Assembly (NCBI RefSeq): GCF_010435915.1
Contig: NZ_JAAFZH010000012.1
Span: forward strand, 124,001 to 188,000
DNA length: 64,000 bases
Reading direction: 5' to 3'
DNA from: Spirosoma terrae
GTDB taxonomy: Bacteria; Bacteroidota; Bacteroidia; Cytophagales; Spirosomataceae
The translations under genes and the position numbers were made by a program. The notes under the pieces are model-generated. The model saw only the letters and a list, made by a program, of their open reading frames with translations. It was not told where the DNA came from and did not search any database. Shown here piece after piece: positions 45,478 through 52,807 of this stretch. Each line of letters begins with the position of its first letter. Position 1 is the stretch's first letter.

Positions 45478-45879
45478 ATGGAAATGCAAAACCTTTGGCC
45501 TGACTTTGCCATTGAAAAAACAAAGAGCCCAAAAGCCATCCTAAAAGAGCAGGCAGGCTATTTGATGGAAAAAACAAACAATGTGCTTTCAGCGGAAATT
45601 GAAACAAGCCAGTCGGATGGAAAAATTATCCACCGCTTCTATATCGTTGCTCCGGCCATGGACAATTACCGTTATCAAATTTTTACCGTGACTCACGGGG
45701 TTATCTATTACCCAGTGGCCGTGGAATGGGAATCCCCAACATCTCATTGGCCAATAGTAGAAATAGAGCAAACTGCCCAAAATGAAGAAGAGTTCATCAG
45801 GATTCTTAAAGAAGTTTTCAATAATGGCGAAACGATACGTATCATTTCATCGCTTCTTTCTCAAAGCCTTGCTGAATAG
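45478..45879 (+). CDS. Protein of unknown function paired with the EEP nuclease
   Basis: 133 residues (or 131 from ATG 45484). Acidic, soluble, without signal peptide or TM segment. The N-terminal third is helical (SPKAILKEQAGYLMEKTNNV), the middle is beta-rich (IIHRFYIVAPAMDNYRYQIF, then VIYYPVAVEW), and the end is helical. I do not recognise a family. It lies 4 bp after the EEP gene and ends before a strong terminator, so the two genes form one transcript. A nuclease with a small partner could be a toxin-antitoxin or defence pair, but nothing in the sequence proves it. Confidence 0.75.
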   Translation: MEMQNLWPDFAIEKTKSPKAILKEQAGYLMEKTNNVLSAEIETSQSDGKIIHRFYIVAPAMDNYRYQIFTVTHGVIYYPVAVEWESPTSHWPIVEIEQTAQNEEEFIRILKEVFNNGETIRIISSLLSQSLAE

Positions 45880-45905
45880 AAAACGAAGCATAACTATTAT
45901 CACGA

Positions 45906-45935
45906 AAAAGAGACCAGGTTAGGTCTCTTTTTTTA
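45906..45935 (+). terminator. Intrinsic terminator of the EEP gene pair
   Basis: AAAAGAGACC pairs with GGTCTCTTTT around a 6-base loop, with the T-run continuing into TTTATT. Confidence 0.88.
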
Positions 45936-46018
45936 TTATATCCCCATTAAAATCAGAAACATTTCCCTAAACAGGAGGTTATTGACTTGTAATTCATTAA
46001 CTATCAAAATCAACTGTT

Positions 46019-46474
46019 ATGATCACCAATCAGGAAATCGTCGACGATCTGAATGATCTTGTTAAAATTAATAACGACCGTATCCACGGTTATGAAGATG
46101 CCATCAAGGATAGTGAAGATGCTCAGCTTAACGAGCTTTTCCGTCACATGGTCATTCAGAGCGAACAATTCCGTAGTCAACTAGCCGATCACATTGTTCG
46201 TATTGATGGTACGGGCGTAGCGGATATTGATTCAACCGATCTGTCGAGTAAATTACACCGTGCCTGGATCGATATTAAATCAGCCATCACGGGTAAAGAT
46301 CGGGCAGCCATTTTAAGTTCTGTAGAATTTGGCGAAAACGCAGCCGTTGAAGCATATGAAGATGCGATTGCTAAAGACCACATTCCGGCTTACATCAAAG
46401 AAGATCTGCAAAAACAATTGAGCGAATTAAAAGGCGCTCATGATAAGATCAAAGGACTGCATCAGGCAGCTTAA
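46019..46474 (+). CDS. PA2169/DUF2383-type four-helix bundle protein
   Basis: 151 residues, all helical: MITNQEIVDDLNDLVKINND, a first pair of helices with a Glu-rich face (GYEDAIKDSEDAQLNELF), then EFGENAAVEAYEDAIAKDHI and a C-terminal QKQLSELKGAHDKIKGL. This is the pattern of the ferritin-like DUF2383/PA2169 family, often found with stress genes; no enzymatic role is established. It is a single gene. A run AGGAGG at about 45975-45980 lies too far upstream (about 40 bp) to serve as its ribosome site. Confidence 0.85.
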   Translation: MITNQEIVDDLNDLVKINNDRIHGYEDAIKDSEDAQLNELFRHMVIQSEQFRSQLADHIVRIDGTGVADIDSTDLSSKLHRAWIDIKSAITGKDRAAILSSVEFGENAAVEAYEDAIAKDHIPAYIKEDLQKQLSELKGAHDKIKGLHQAA

Positions 46475-46484
46475 GATTCGCTTT

Positions 46485-46546
46485 AAAACAGCCTCGGCTG
46501 ATTGTATAACCTTCTAGAAGGTTATACAATCAGCCGAGGCTGTTTT
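46485..46546. terminator. 62-bp perfect palindrome between convergent genes
   Basis: The left arm starts AAAACAGCCTCGGCTGATTG and the right arm is its exact complement; the whole 62 bp reads the same on both strands, with CTAG at the centre. It begins 11 bp after the PA2169-type stop and faces the aldo/keto reductase end. The ends in AAAA/TTTT make it a bidirectional terminator. A second, imperfect inverted repeat (GGTTTATAGTTT against AAACTATAAACC) lies at about 46548-46620. Confidence 0.85.
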
Positions 46547-46619
46547 TGGTTTATGGTTTATAGTTTTTGGTTGGCTCTATTGGTAGACACCATAAACTAT
46601 AAACCATTTTCCATAAACC

Positions 46620-47486
46620 TTATTCAGGCAAAGGCATATCGGCGAAGTCTTCGTCGGTTAGTTTGATCGTAGCCGCCTGAACGTTTTCTTCCAGGTGTTT
46701 AACGGACGACGTACCGGCAATTGGCAACATAACTGGTGAAGCAGCTAACAACCAGGCCAGCGCAATCTGATAATCCGATACCCCATGGCGTTGGGCTACT
46801 TTATGAATAGCCTGTTGAGCCGATACGTCTCCTGCATTAAGCGGATACCAGGGAATAAAGGCAATACCGTTCTGCTCACAGTATGCCAATACGTCGTTCC
46901 ACTTCTGGATACCGAAGTTGTACATATTCTGTACCGACACTACGTCAAAATACGTTTTTGCCTCCTCTATCTGCTCGATACTCACTTCCGATAAACCGAT
47001 GTGCTTGATTTTGCCCTGCTGCTGCGCTTCCTGTAAAAAGCCGAGAAACTCTTCGGAAGGGACTTTAGCATCAAATCGGTGTAACTGATAAAGGTCGATC
47101 TGCTCTACTTTAAGGCGTTTCAGGCTGCCATTCAGCGCTTCTTCGAGGTGTTTGCGGCTACCATCGACCGGCCATTGGTTGGGACCAGTACGTAGTAAAC
47201 CACCTTTCGTAGCAATGACTAGACCTTCGGGATACGGATAAAGAGCTTCAGCAATCAGCTCCTCCGAAACGTGTGGTCCATAGCTATCGGCCGTATCAAT
47301 GAAATTAATACCAAGATCCAGCGTGCGTTTCAAAACCCGGATAGCTTCGTCATGATCTTTGGGAGGGCCCCAAATACCATCGCCTGTAATCCGCATAGCA
47401 CCGTAAGCCATTCTGTTGACGGTAAGATCGCCAATTGTAATCGTACCAGCCTGTGCGGCTGGTGTTTCTGTTGCCTGCATATTCAT
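46620..47486 (-). CDS. Aldo/keto reductase
   Basis: 288 residues, a (beta/alpha)8 barrel using NADPH. The catalytic tetrad is visible: Asp and Tyr in FIDTADSYGP, Lys in VIATKGG, His in LYQLHRFD. The C-terminal SSVKHLEENVQA stretch binds the cofactor phosphate. It reduces aldehydes or ketones; the actual substrate is unknown. It is downstream of the TetR gene on the same strand (87-bp gap), so both are probably controlled by that repressor, together with the divergent flavin monooxygenase. Confidence 0.9.
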   Translation of the reverse strand: MNMQATETPAAQAGTITIGDLTVNRMAYGAMRITGDGIWGPPKDHDEAIRVLKRTLDLGINFIDTADSYGPHVSEELIAEALYPYPEGLVIATKGGLLRTGPNQWPVDGSRKHLEEALNGSLKRLKVEQIDLYQLHRFDAKVPSEEFLGFLQEAQQQGKIKHIGLSEVSIEQIEEAKTYFDVVSVQNMYNFGIQKWNDVLAYCEQNGIAFIPWYPLNAGDVSAQQAIHKVAQRHGVSDYQIALAWLLAASPVMLPIAGTSSVKHLEENVQAATIKLTDEDFADMPLPE

Positions 47487-47573
47487 TTCTGGTTGTTTCT
47501 ATAAGACAGGACTCTTTATGTAGTCCCAGCTTTCTATTCATAAACCAACAGAAACGTTTTTTGTATAATCGAT

Positions 47574-48200
47574 CTACAAAGTTTTCTTCCTGTCAATATC
47601 TTTCCATTCAGTAAGGCCCTTATTAGTCAGGCAAGGGACAATCAACGAAAGGAAGACTTGCTGATAATGCTTAATCTTGTTTTCTTCCGCACCCTCGTAT
47701 AAAATGGTAGCACTCGATAACCAAAAGTCTCCCACAATGAAAAACTGCTCCAGCAAATCGTCGTCATGTCCATCATATAACTCCTCCCGTAGCTTACCCA
47801 ACGCGCGCAATTGGGTAAGAATATGCTGAAAAGCCAGTTTCCTGCTACTCACCAATGCTCTATGCTTATCGCGTAAATCGGGGATACGACGCATGATTCC
47901 GGCAAAATCGAGCATCAGAAACCGGTAGTCATACAGCATCTGCATCACTTCTCCGACCAATTCAGCCAACCGATTCAGCGAAAGCGGCCCAGTTATTACC
48001 CCGCCTATCTGACTGGTAAGCTGCTCGACCAACTGATCATACAACTGCCTAATGATGGTATCGGTATTAGGAAAATGATAACACAAATTGCCATGACTAA
48101 TACCCATTTCCTTGGCTATATGGCGCACCGTAATAACGTCAACTCCCTGTTCGTTGAACAAGGCCAGCGCCGTTTGCACAATTTTAGTTTTTGTATCCAC
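47574..48200 (-). CDS. TetR-family transcriptional regulator
   Basis: 208 residues from GTG 48200 (read MDTKTKIVQTALALFNEQGV). A TTG at 48215 would add five residues but would overlap the operator palindrome. The N-terminal helix-turn-helix is clear: ITVRHIAKEMGISHGNLCYH followed by FPNTDTII. The C-terminal ligand domain is not similar to a family I can name. It diverges from the monooxygenase; the gap holds a palindrome and a half site that overlap its likely promoter, the normal pattern for a repressor that controls its neighbours. Confidence 0.88.
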   Translation of the reverse strand: MDTKTKIVQTALALFNEQGVDVITVRHIAKEMGISHGNLCYHFPNTDTIIRQLYDQLVEQLTSQIGGVITGPLSLNRLAELVGEVMQMLYDYRFLMLDFAGIMRRIPDLRDKHRALVSSRKLAFQHILTQLRALGKLREELYDGHDDDLLEQFFIVGDFWLSSATILYEGAEENKIKHYQQVFLSLIVPCLTNKGLTEWKDIDRKKTL

Positions 48201-48207
48201 CGTAAAA

Positions 48208-48252
48208 TAGAACAAGTGTTCTAATTAAAATCTAACTAGTACATTTGTTCTA
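48208..48252. promoter_or_regulatory. TetR operator overlapping a -7 box
   Basis: TAGAACAAGTGTTCTA (48208-48223) has 7-bp arms around AG. A half site TGTTCTA recurs at 48246-48252, overlapping TACATTTG (48240-48247), a perfect Bacteroidota -7 box 21 bp before the monooxygenase ATG. A repressor bound here would block both divergent transcripts. Confidence 0.65.
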
Positions 48253-48268
48253 AAACTAATGAATTATC

Positions 48269-49480
48269 ATGAAACAATCAGGAATCATTATCGGTGGCGG
48301 CATTGGTGGCTTACTGACAGCCATTGCCTTAAATCAACGAGGAATTCAATCAACTGTTTTTGAACGAGCTGCTGTTCTTCAGGAAGTTGGGGCTGGGTTA
48401 GTGCTGTCGCCGAATGCACTTTTTGTACTCGACCAGCTAGGATTGCTGCAGGCGCTTGAACCGATTAGCTGGCCCCTTTCTGGAGGCATTATGGCTGAAG
48501 CCAACGGCCGGGTTTTTCAGAAAGTCGATACGCTAAATACGCACGCTATGGTCAGAAAATATGGGTATGGAGTTGTGGTGGTAAACCGTGGAAAACTCCA
48601 GAAATTACTGCTGGACAATCTTCAACCTGGCCAACTTAAAACAGGGAAGCAACTGGCGAACGTAACCCATGATGGTCAACAAGTACGAGCCGATTTTTTG
48701 GACGGTACGTCCGTAGACGGTTCGTTTTTAATCGGAGCCGACGGCCTTCGTTCGACAGTACGGCAACAATTAATTGGCGATCAGACGTTACGTTATTCCG
48801 GGCAAACCTGCTGGCGTACCATCGTAAACTACGTTCTACCGGCTTCTGACCAGACAACGGCAGTCGAATACTGGGGGAGCGATCCAGGCATGCGGATCGG
48901 TGTTGTTCCCTGCGGACTCGATCAGCTTTATTTGTACATTACGGTAGCAGCTTCAGCCAACGAACGCGATACGCCCGATCAAACGATGGCAGCGCTGTTA
49001 CGTATTGGCGAACATTTTTCTCCATTAGCCAGGGATATAATTCAGGCGACTGATAAATCTCGCCTACACCGTGCCGATCTTTATGATCTACCAACTTTAC
49101 ACACATGGACCCGTGGTCGGTCTACGTTGCTGGGCGACGCTGCCCATGCCACTACGCCCAACATTGGCCAGGGCGCATGTCAGGCCATTGAGGATGCGTG
49201 GGTAGTGGCTAACTGCCTGGCTAATGAAAGATCTGTCGAGGAAGCATTCAAGCAGTACGAATCCATTCGGAAAGCTAAAGCGGATCGTGTGGTGAAGCTT
49301 TCCCGACAAATTGGCCAAGCCGTCAATTTGCCGGGATGGCTCAAGCCACTTGCCTTTGCGGCTATGAGAGCAATGCCTCCGGCAGCTGCAGCCTGGCAAT
49401 TTGATGGTATTTACAGCATGGATTACGTCCGGAAACGATTTCCTAGCGTTTCTCAATCCCTTCCAACACCCGCCGAATAA
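48269..49480 (+). CDS. FAD-dependent aromatic-type monooxygenase
   Basis: 403 residues. Dinucleotide fold at the N-terminus GGGIGGLLTAIALNQRG, the DG motif around LIGADGLRSTVR near residue 160, and the GD motif GDAAHATTPNIGQGACQAIE near 285-305. This is the group A flavin hydroxylase family that includes salicylate and 6-hydroxynicotinate hydroxylases and TetX. It hydroxylates a small molecule with NAD(P)H and oxygen; the substrate is unknown. Its 3' end overlaps the convergent prephenate dehydrogenase gene by 38 bp, so the last 12 codons are read on both strands. Confidence 0.88.
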   Translation: MKQSGIIIGGGIGGLLTAIALNQRGIQSTVFERAAVLQEVGAGLVLSPNALFVLDQLGLLQALEPISWPLSGGIMAEANGRVFQKVDTLNTHAMVRKYGYGVVVVNRGKLQKLLLDNLQPGQLKTGKQLANVTHDGQQVRADFLDGTSVDGSFLIGADGLRSTVRQQLIGDQTLRYSGQTCWRTIVNYVLPASDQTTAVEYWGSDPGMRIGVVPCGLDQLYLYITVAASANERDTPDQTMAALLRIGEHFSPLARDIIQATDKSRLHRADLYDLPTLHTWTRGRSTLLGDAAHATTPNIGQGACQAIEDAWVVANCLANERSVEEAFKQYESIRKAKADRVVKLSRQIGQAVNLPGWLKPLAFAAMRAMPPAAAAWQFDGIYSMDYVRKRFPSVSQSLPTPAE

Positions 49481-50300
49481 CGTTGGCCCGCTGCATGAAA
49501 TCCAGTGAACTGGCTACGTCCTGTTCGTCGATAATCTGCTTAAACTGCTGTAGAAATTCGATGTAAGCCGCTAATGCATCGGATACGTTAACCCGATTCT
49601 GATCAAAAATAGGTGCCCACATTTGCGGGGAGCTTTTAGCCAGACGCACCGTTGAACTAAAGCCCGTACTAGCCATATCGAAGATCGCCTGTTCGTCTTT
49701 TTCTTTTTCCAGCACGGTCAAACCAAGAGCAAAGGCGCTGATATGACTCAAATGCGATACGTATGCCAGATGCAGATCGTGCTCTTTAGGCGTCATGTAG
49801 AACAGTTTCATGCCTATGTCGCGAAAGAGACTTTCGACAAGGACTACACTATCGGAGTCGCTTTTTTCGCGATCGCAGATAATGAGGTTTTTGCCGGGCA
49901 GCAACTCTTTAAACGCAGCGCCGGGACCCGAGTTTTCGGTTCCGGCCATTGGGTGTGCGGCTACAAACTGCGCTCGTTTGGCATGCGCGTCGGCGATGCC
50001 ACAAATCAACCCTTTTGTTGAGCCTAAATCGACTACGGTCGCCCCTGCTGGTAACAGGTCGAGTACGGTTGGCAGCAGATCGATGATAGTATTGACCGGC
50101 GTGGCCATGACAACCAATGTACTTTGCGATACGGCTTCGGCCAAGGGCAACACTTCATCAACAATGCCTTTTGCCAGAGCCAGCTGTCCATTTACTGTCG
50201 ACGTATCCACGCCGATAAAATACATTTTGGCGTATTTTTCACGAATAGCCAGAGCGAATGATCCACCTAACAGGCCTATTCCTATGATTGAAACGGTCAT
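49443..50300 (-). CDS. tyrA: Prephenate dehydrogenase
   Basis: 285 residues. Rossmann start MTVSIIGIGLLGGSFALAIR, then VVMATPVNTIIDLLP and DLGSTKGLI, and the catalytic His region with AAHPMAGTENSGPGAAF. It oxidises prephenate to 4-hydroxyphenylpyruvate in tyrosine synthesis. No ACT domain or chorismate-mutase fusion is present. It belongs with the aminotransferase at 50842, from which it is separated by a GxxExxY gene. Its start is preceded directly by CCCGGTTCTG, an arm of the dispersed repeat. Confidence 0.92.
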   Translation of the reverse strand: MTVSIIGIGLLGGSFALAIREKYAKMYFIGVDTSTVNGQLALAKGIVDEVLPLAEAVSQSTLVVMATPVNTIIDLLPTVLDLLPAGATVVDLGSTKGLICGIADAHAKRAQFVAAHPMAGTENSGPGAAFKELLPGKNLIICDREKSDSDSVVLVESLFRDIGMKLFYMTPKEHDLHLAYVSHLSHISAFALGLTVLEKEKDEQAIFDMASTGFSSTVRLAKSSPQMWAPIFDQNRVNVSDALAAYIEFLQQFKQIIDEQDVASSLDFMQRANVIRRVLEGIEKR

Positions 50301-50345
50301 CAGAACCGGGATTTTTGTGATTTATTTGACTGACTTTGATTAGCC
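50301..50345. repeat. Arm of the AGAACCGGGATT repeat before tyrA
   Basis: CAGAACCGGGATTTTTGTGA begins at the base after the tyrA start codon on the plus strand. Only one arm is present. The aminotransferase start has the same arrangement at 52027. Confidence 0.5.
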
Positions 50346-50386
50346 AGTGGAACAAATAAGTGCTTTTACCCGAAGTACTCCCCAAG

Positions 50387-50779
50387 TTAAGCCTTATATT
50401 TTTTATTCATTAGTCGTTTAAACTGAAGACTCGAGCTACCAAAGTTGATGAGCATACCTACTTCAAGGTTATAAGCTTCCAAATAATTTATCCCCTGAGC
50501 CAAGTGCTCATCAGTAAGAGAAACAATTGCTTTTAATTCAACAGAGACCAGTTCTTCAATTAAGAAGTCAACCCTACGAGATCCAATATGCCGACCTTTA
50601 AAGAAAATTGGCATCTCAAATTCGCGAGCAAACCCAATACCGCATTCTTCAAGCTCTATTGCCAGCGCTCGTTGATATATTACTTCCTGGAATCCATTTC
50701 CCAATATTCTATGAACTTCGAAAGCACAGCCAATTACTTTACTAGTTAGTTCAGAGTATTTGTATTCACTTTTAATCAT
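50387..50779 (-). CDS. GxxExxY protein
   Basis: 130 residues from ATG 50779 (an upstream start at 50800 adds seven). The naming motif is GFQEVIY in NGFQEVIYQRALAIELEE, with the later SRRVDFLIEELVSVELKAI and QGINYLEAYNLEVGMLINFG, which fit the PD-(D/E)xK nuclease fold proposed for this family. No function is established. Its base composition is more AT-rich than its neighbours, and it separates tyrA from the aminotransferase, so it is probably an insertion into that operon. Confidence 0.85.
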   Translation of the reverse strand: MIKSEYKYSELTSKVIGCAFEVHRILGNGFQEVIYQRALAIELEECGIGFAREFEMPIFFKGRHIGSRRVDFLIEELVSVELKAIVSLTDEHLAQGINYLEAYNLEVGMLINFGSSSLQFKRLMNKKYKA

Positions 50780-50841
50780 ATACAGCCGTTTGTCTACCAA
50801 TTACCCCAAAGTGCTGCAATCAATAATAAACCATTATTAAA

Positions 50842-52026
50842 TCAAAGTTGGTCAGGTGAATCAAATAAATCCTGGTTCAGACGACGAGTTGCCTGGTTGA
50901 TACGCTCCTCCGGCATGCAGAGGGATATTCGGATGTAGCGATTTCCTTTTGGGCCAAAGATGAAACCTGGTGCAATAAACACGTGCCTATTGTACAAGAG
51001 ATCGTCGACCAGCTTCTCAGCAGACTCCACAGAATCAGGCAGTTTAGCCCAAATAAACAGTCCTTCCTGATCGGTATTGTAGGTACAGCCCAACGTATTC
51101 AACAGCGTATGCACGGCGTCCAGACGGCCCTGATAGACGGCGTTACGTTCCCGATGCCATTCGTCGGAGTTAGTGAGCGCTTCGGCAGCAGCGTCCATCA
51201 AGGGTTTAAACTGACCAGAGTCGACATTACTCTTGATGGTCAGTACGGCATCCACATAAGCCTTGGCACCCGCCATCCAGCCAATACGCCAGCCCGCCAT
51301 ATTGTGCGATTTGCTGAGCGAGTTCAACTCAACTGCTACGTCCTTCGCCCCATCGACCGACAACAGGCTGATCGGCTTCTTCTTGTTGAGAATCAGACTG
51401 TATGGATTATCGTGGCATAATAAAATCCGATGATCGTGGGCAAAGCGAACAGCGCGTTCAAATAAATCGCGCGTGGCCGGTGCTCCCGTTGGCATATGCG
51501 GATAGTTCATCCACATAATCTTTGTGGTATCAGTCACCAGATCGGCCATCGCTTCCCAGTCCGGTTGCCACCCCCCCTGTTCCAGCAGTGGATACTCCGT
51601 AACGTTGGCCCCCACCATCTGACTAACGGCCCGATAGGCAGGATAGCCCAGCTCCGGTACCAGTACGCCATCGCCTTCGTTGAGGAAGGTCAGCGAAATA
51701 TGCGTAATACCTTCTTTCGAGCCAATCAGCGGCAAGATTTCGGTTTCAGCATCCAGCGAAACGCCATACGTGTGGGCATAAAAGGCAGCAATGCCCTGTC
51801 GAAGCGCAGGCGTACCTTTATACGATTGATAACCATGCGACGTGGACTGTTGTGCAGAGCGTATTAGCGCATCAATCGTATTGGCAGAAGGCATCATATC
51901 AGGATTGCCAATTCCCAAATTAATAACATCATGACCAGCCGCCTGCAGGCGACGAACTTCGGCTAACTTCACCGAAAAATAGTACTCTTCCGTTTGATCG
52001 GCGCGGTGAGCAAGAGGGATAATCAT
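50842..52026 (-). CDS. PLP-dependent class I/II aminotransferase
   Basis: 394 residues, fold type I. Start region HRADQTEEYYFSVKLAEVRR with NLGIGNPDMMP, the PLP-binding NPYS and Asp before it (HDNPYSLI), and the Lys of the Schiff base in SLSKSHNMAGWRIGWMAG. It looks like the LL-diaminopimelate/aspartate aminotransferase subgroup. Its position upstream of tyrA suggests it makes tyrosine or phenylalanine from the keto acids, or uses prephenate directly. The pheA and chorismate genes are not in the window. Confidence 0.88.
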   Translation of the reverse strand: MIIPLAHRADQTEEYYFSVKLAEVRRLQAAGHDVINLGIGNPDMMPSANTIDALIRSAQQSTSHGYQSYKGTPALRQGIAAFYAHTYGVSLDAETEILPLIGSKEGITHISLTFLNEGDGVLVPELGYPAYRAVSQMVGANVTEYPLLEQGGWQPDWEAMADLVTDTTKIMWMNYPHMPTGAPATRDLFERAVRFAHDHRILLCHDNPYSLILNKKKPISLLSVDGAKDVAVELNSLSKSHNMAGWRIGWMAGAKAYVDAVLTIKSNVDSGQFKPLMDAAAEALTNSDEWHRERNAVYQGRLDAVHTLLNTLGCTYNTDQEGLFIWAKLPDSVESAEKLVDDLLYNRHVFIAPGFIFGPKGNRYIRISLCMPEERINQATRRLNQDLFDSPDQL

Positions 52027-52048
52027 CTGAACCGGGATTACACTGATA

Positions 52049-52091
52049 GAAGGATTGATACGATTTTGTTAGCAAATCGTGTCAATCCTTC
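52049..52091. repeat. 18-bp hairpin upstream of the aminotransferase
   Basis: GAAGGATTGATACGATTT pairs with AAATCGTGTCAATCCTTC with one mismatch around seven bases. It is 22 bp upstream of the aminotransferase start, next to the CTGAACCGGGATTA repeat arm at 52027. Confidence 0.6.
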
Positions 52092-52116
52092 CAATTGGGC
52101 TGCAAAGATACTATCC

Positions 52117-52226
52117 AGAACCGGGATTGATCTGATTTTTGGATTAAACAGATCAGTCTTAACTCATAATGCACTTCGAAGAAGCGAGAACAAACTCTGT
52201 TTCATCCCAGAATCAGATCAATCCCG
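52117..52226. repeat. AGAACCGGGATT inverted repeat, copy at the Nudix gene end
   Basis: The left arm starts AGAACCGGGATTGATCTGAT (52117) and the right arm ATCCCAGAATCAGATCAATC begins at 52204. The core of the same element is at 63479-63593. The right arm enters the 3' end of the Nudix gene and supplies its TGA stop. Confidence 0.75.
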
Positions 52227-52788
52227 CCGGGCCGCCGGACATTTCGAACAGATATTTCAACAAAGGGGCCAAATGGAGCGACTGCATCATTTCACCGTTG
52301 TTGACGATCTCGATGGCACGTTCCCGCGAGACGATGTGGACCGTAATTTCTTCCGTGGATTCCAGGTGCTGGGCCTGCTTCAGTTCAACGCCCGTAGCCA
52401 GAAAGGAATGGGTAAGGTTTGCGTGGGTGCCCGGATTGGCCGAAAGGCTCATCAGCGGCTGCCAGTGTCCTCCTCCGAAACCGGTTTCTTCCAGCAACTC
52501 ACGCTGAGCGGCCACCATCGGGGCTTCACCGGGGTCGACTACGCCAGCGCATAACTCATAATGAACGCCACCAATACCATGTCGATACTGACGAATCAGG
52601 ACCAGTTGCCCATCGGTTGTGACGGCTACTACATTAACCCAGTCGGGATATTCAAAAATGAAATAATTAGGGATAGTAGCACCATTCTGCATCCGGATGG
52701 CATCCCGACGTACCGTAAACCACGGTAACTGATGAATATATTCAGAATTATCGACCGTCCACGGCCGGGGATCATTATCGAAAGGCAT
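52213..52788 (-). CDS. Nudix hydrolase
   Basis: 191 residues. The Nudix box is complete: GVVDPGEAPMVAAQRELLEE followed by TGF, giving G-x5-E-x7-REL-x-EETGF. This binds Mg2+ and hydrolyses nucleoside diphosphate derivatives. The N-terminal part (DAIRMQNGATIPNYFIFEYP) is that of the ADP-sugar-like subgroup; the substrate is uncertain. The last codons (GGPAGLI and stop) lie in the right arm of a dispersed palindromic repeat, so the present C-terminus may have been set by repeat insertion. It is co-directional with the CE15-like gene upstream (19-bp gap). Confidence 0.9.
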   Translation of the reverse strand: MPFDNDPRPWTVDNSEYIHQLPWFTVRRDAIRMQNGATIPNYFIFEYPDWVNVVAVTTDGQLVLIRQYRHGIGGVHYELCAGVVDPGEAPMVAAQRELLEETGFGGGHWQPLMSLSANPGTHANLTHSFLATGVELKQAQHLESTEEITVHIVSRERAIEIVNNGEMMQSLHLAPLLKYLFEMSGGPAGLI

Positions 52789-52807
52789 ACCACAAAGGTA
52801 TGACCGG

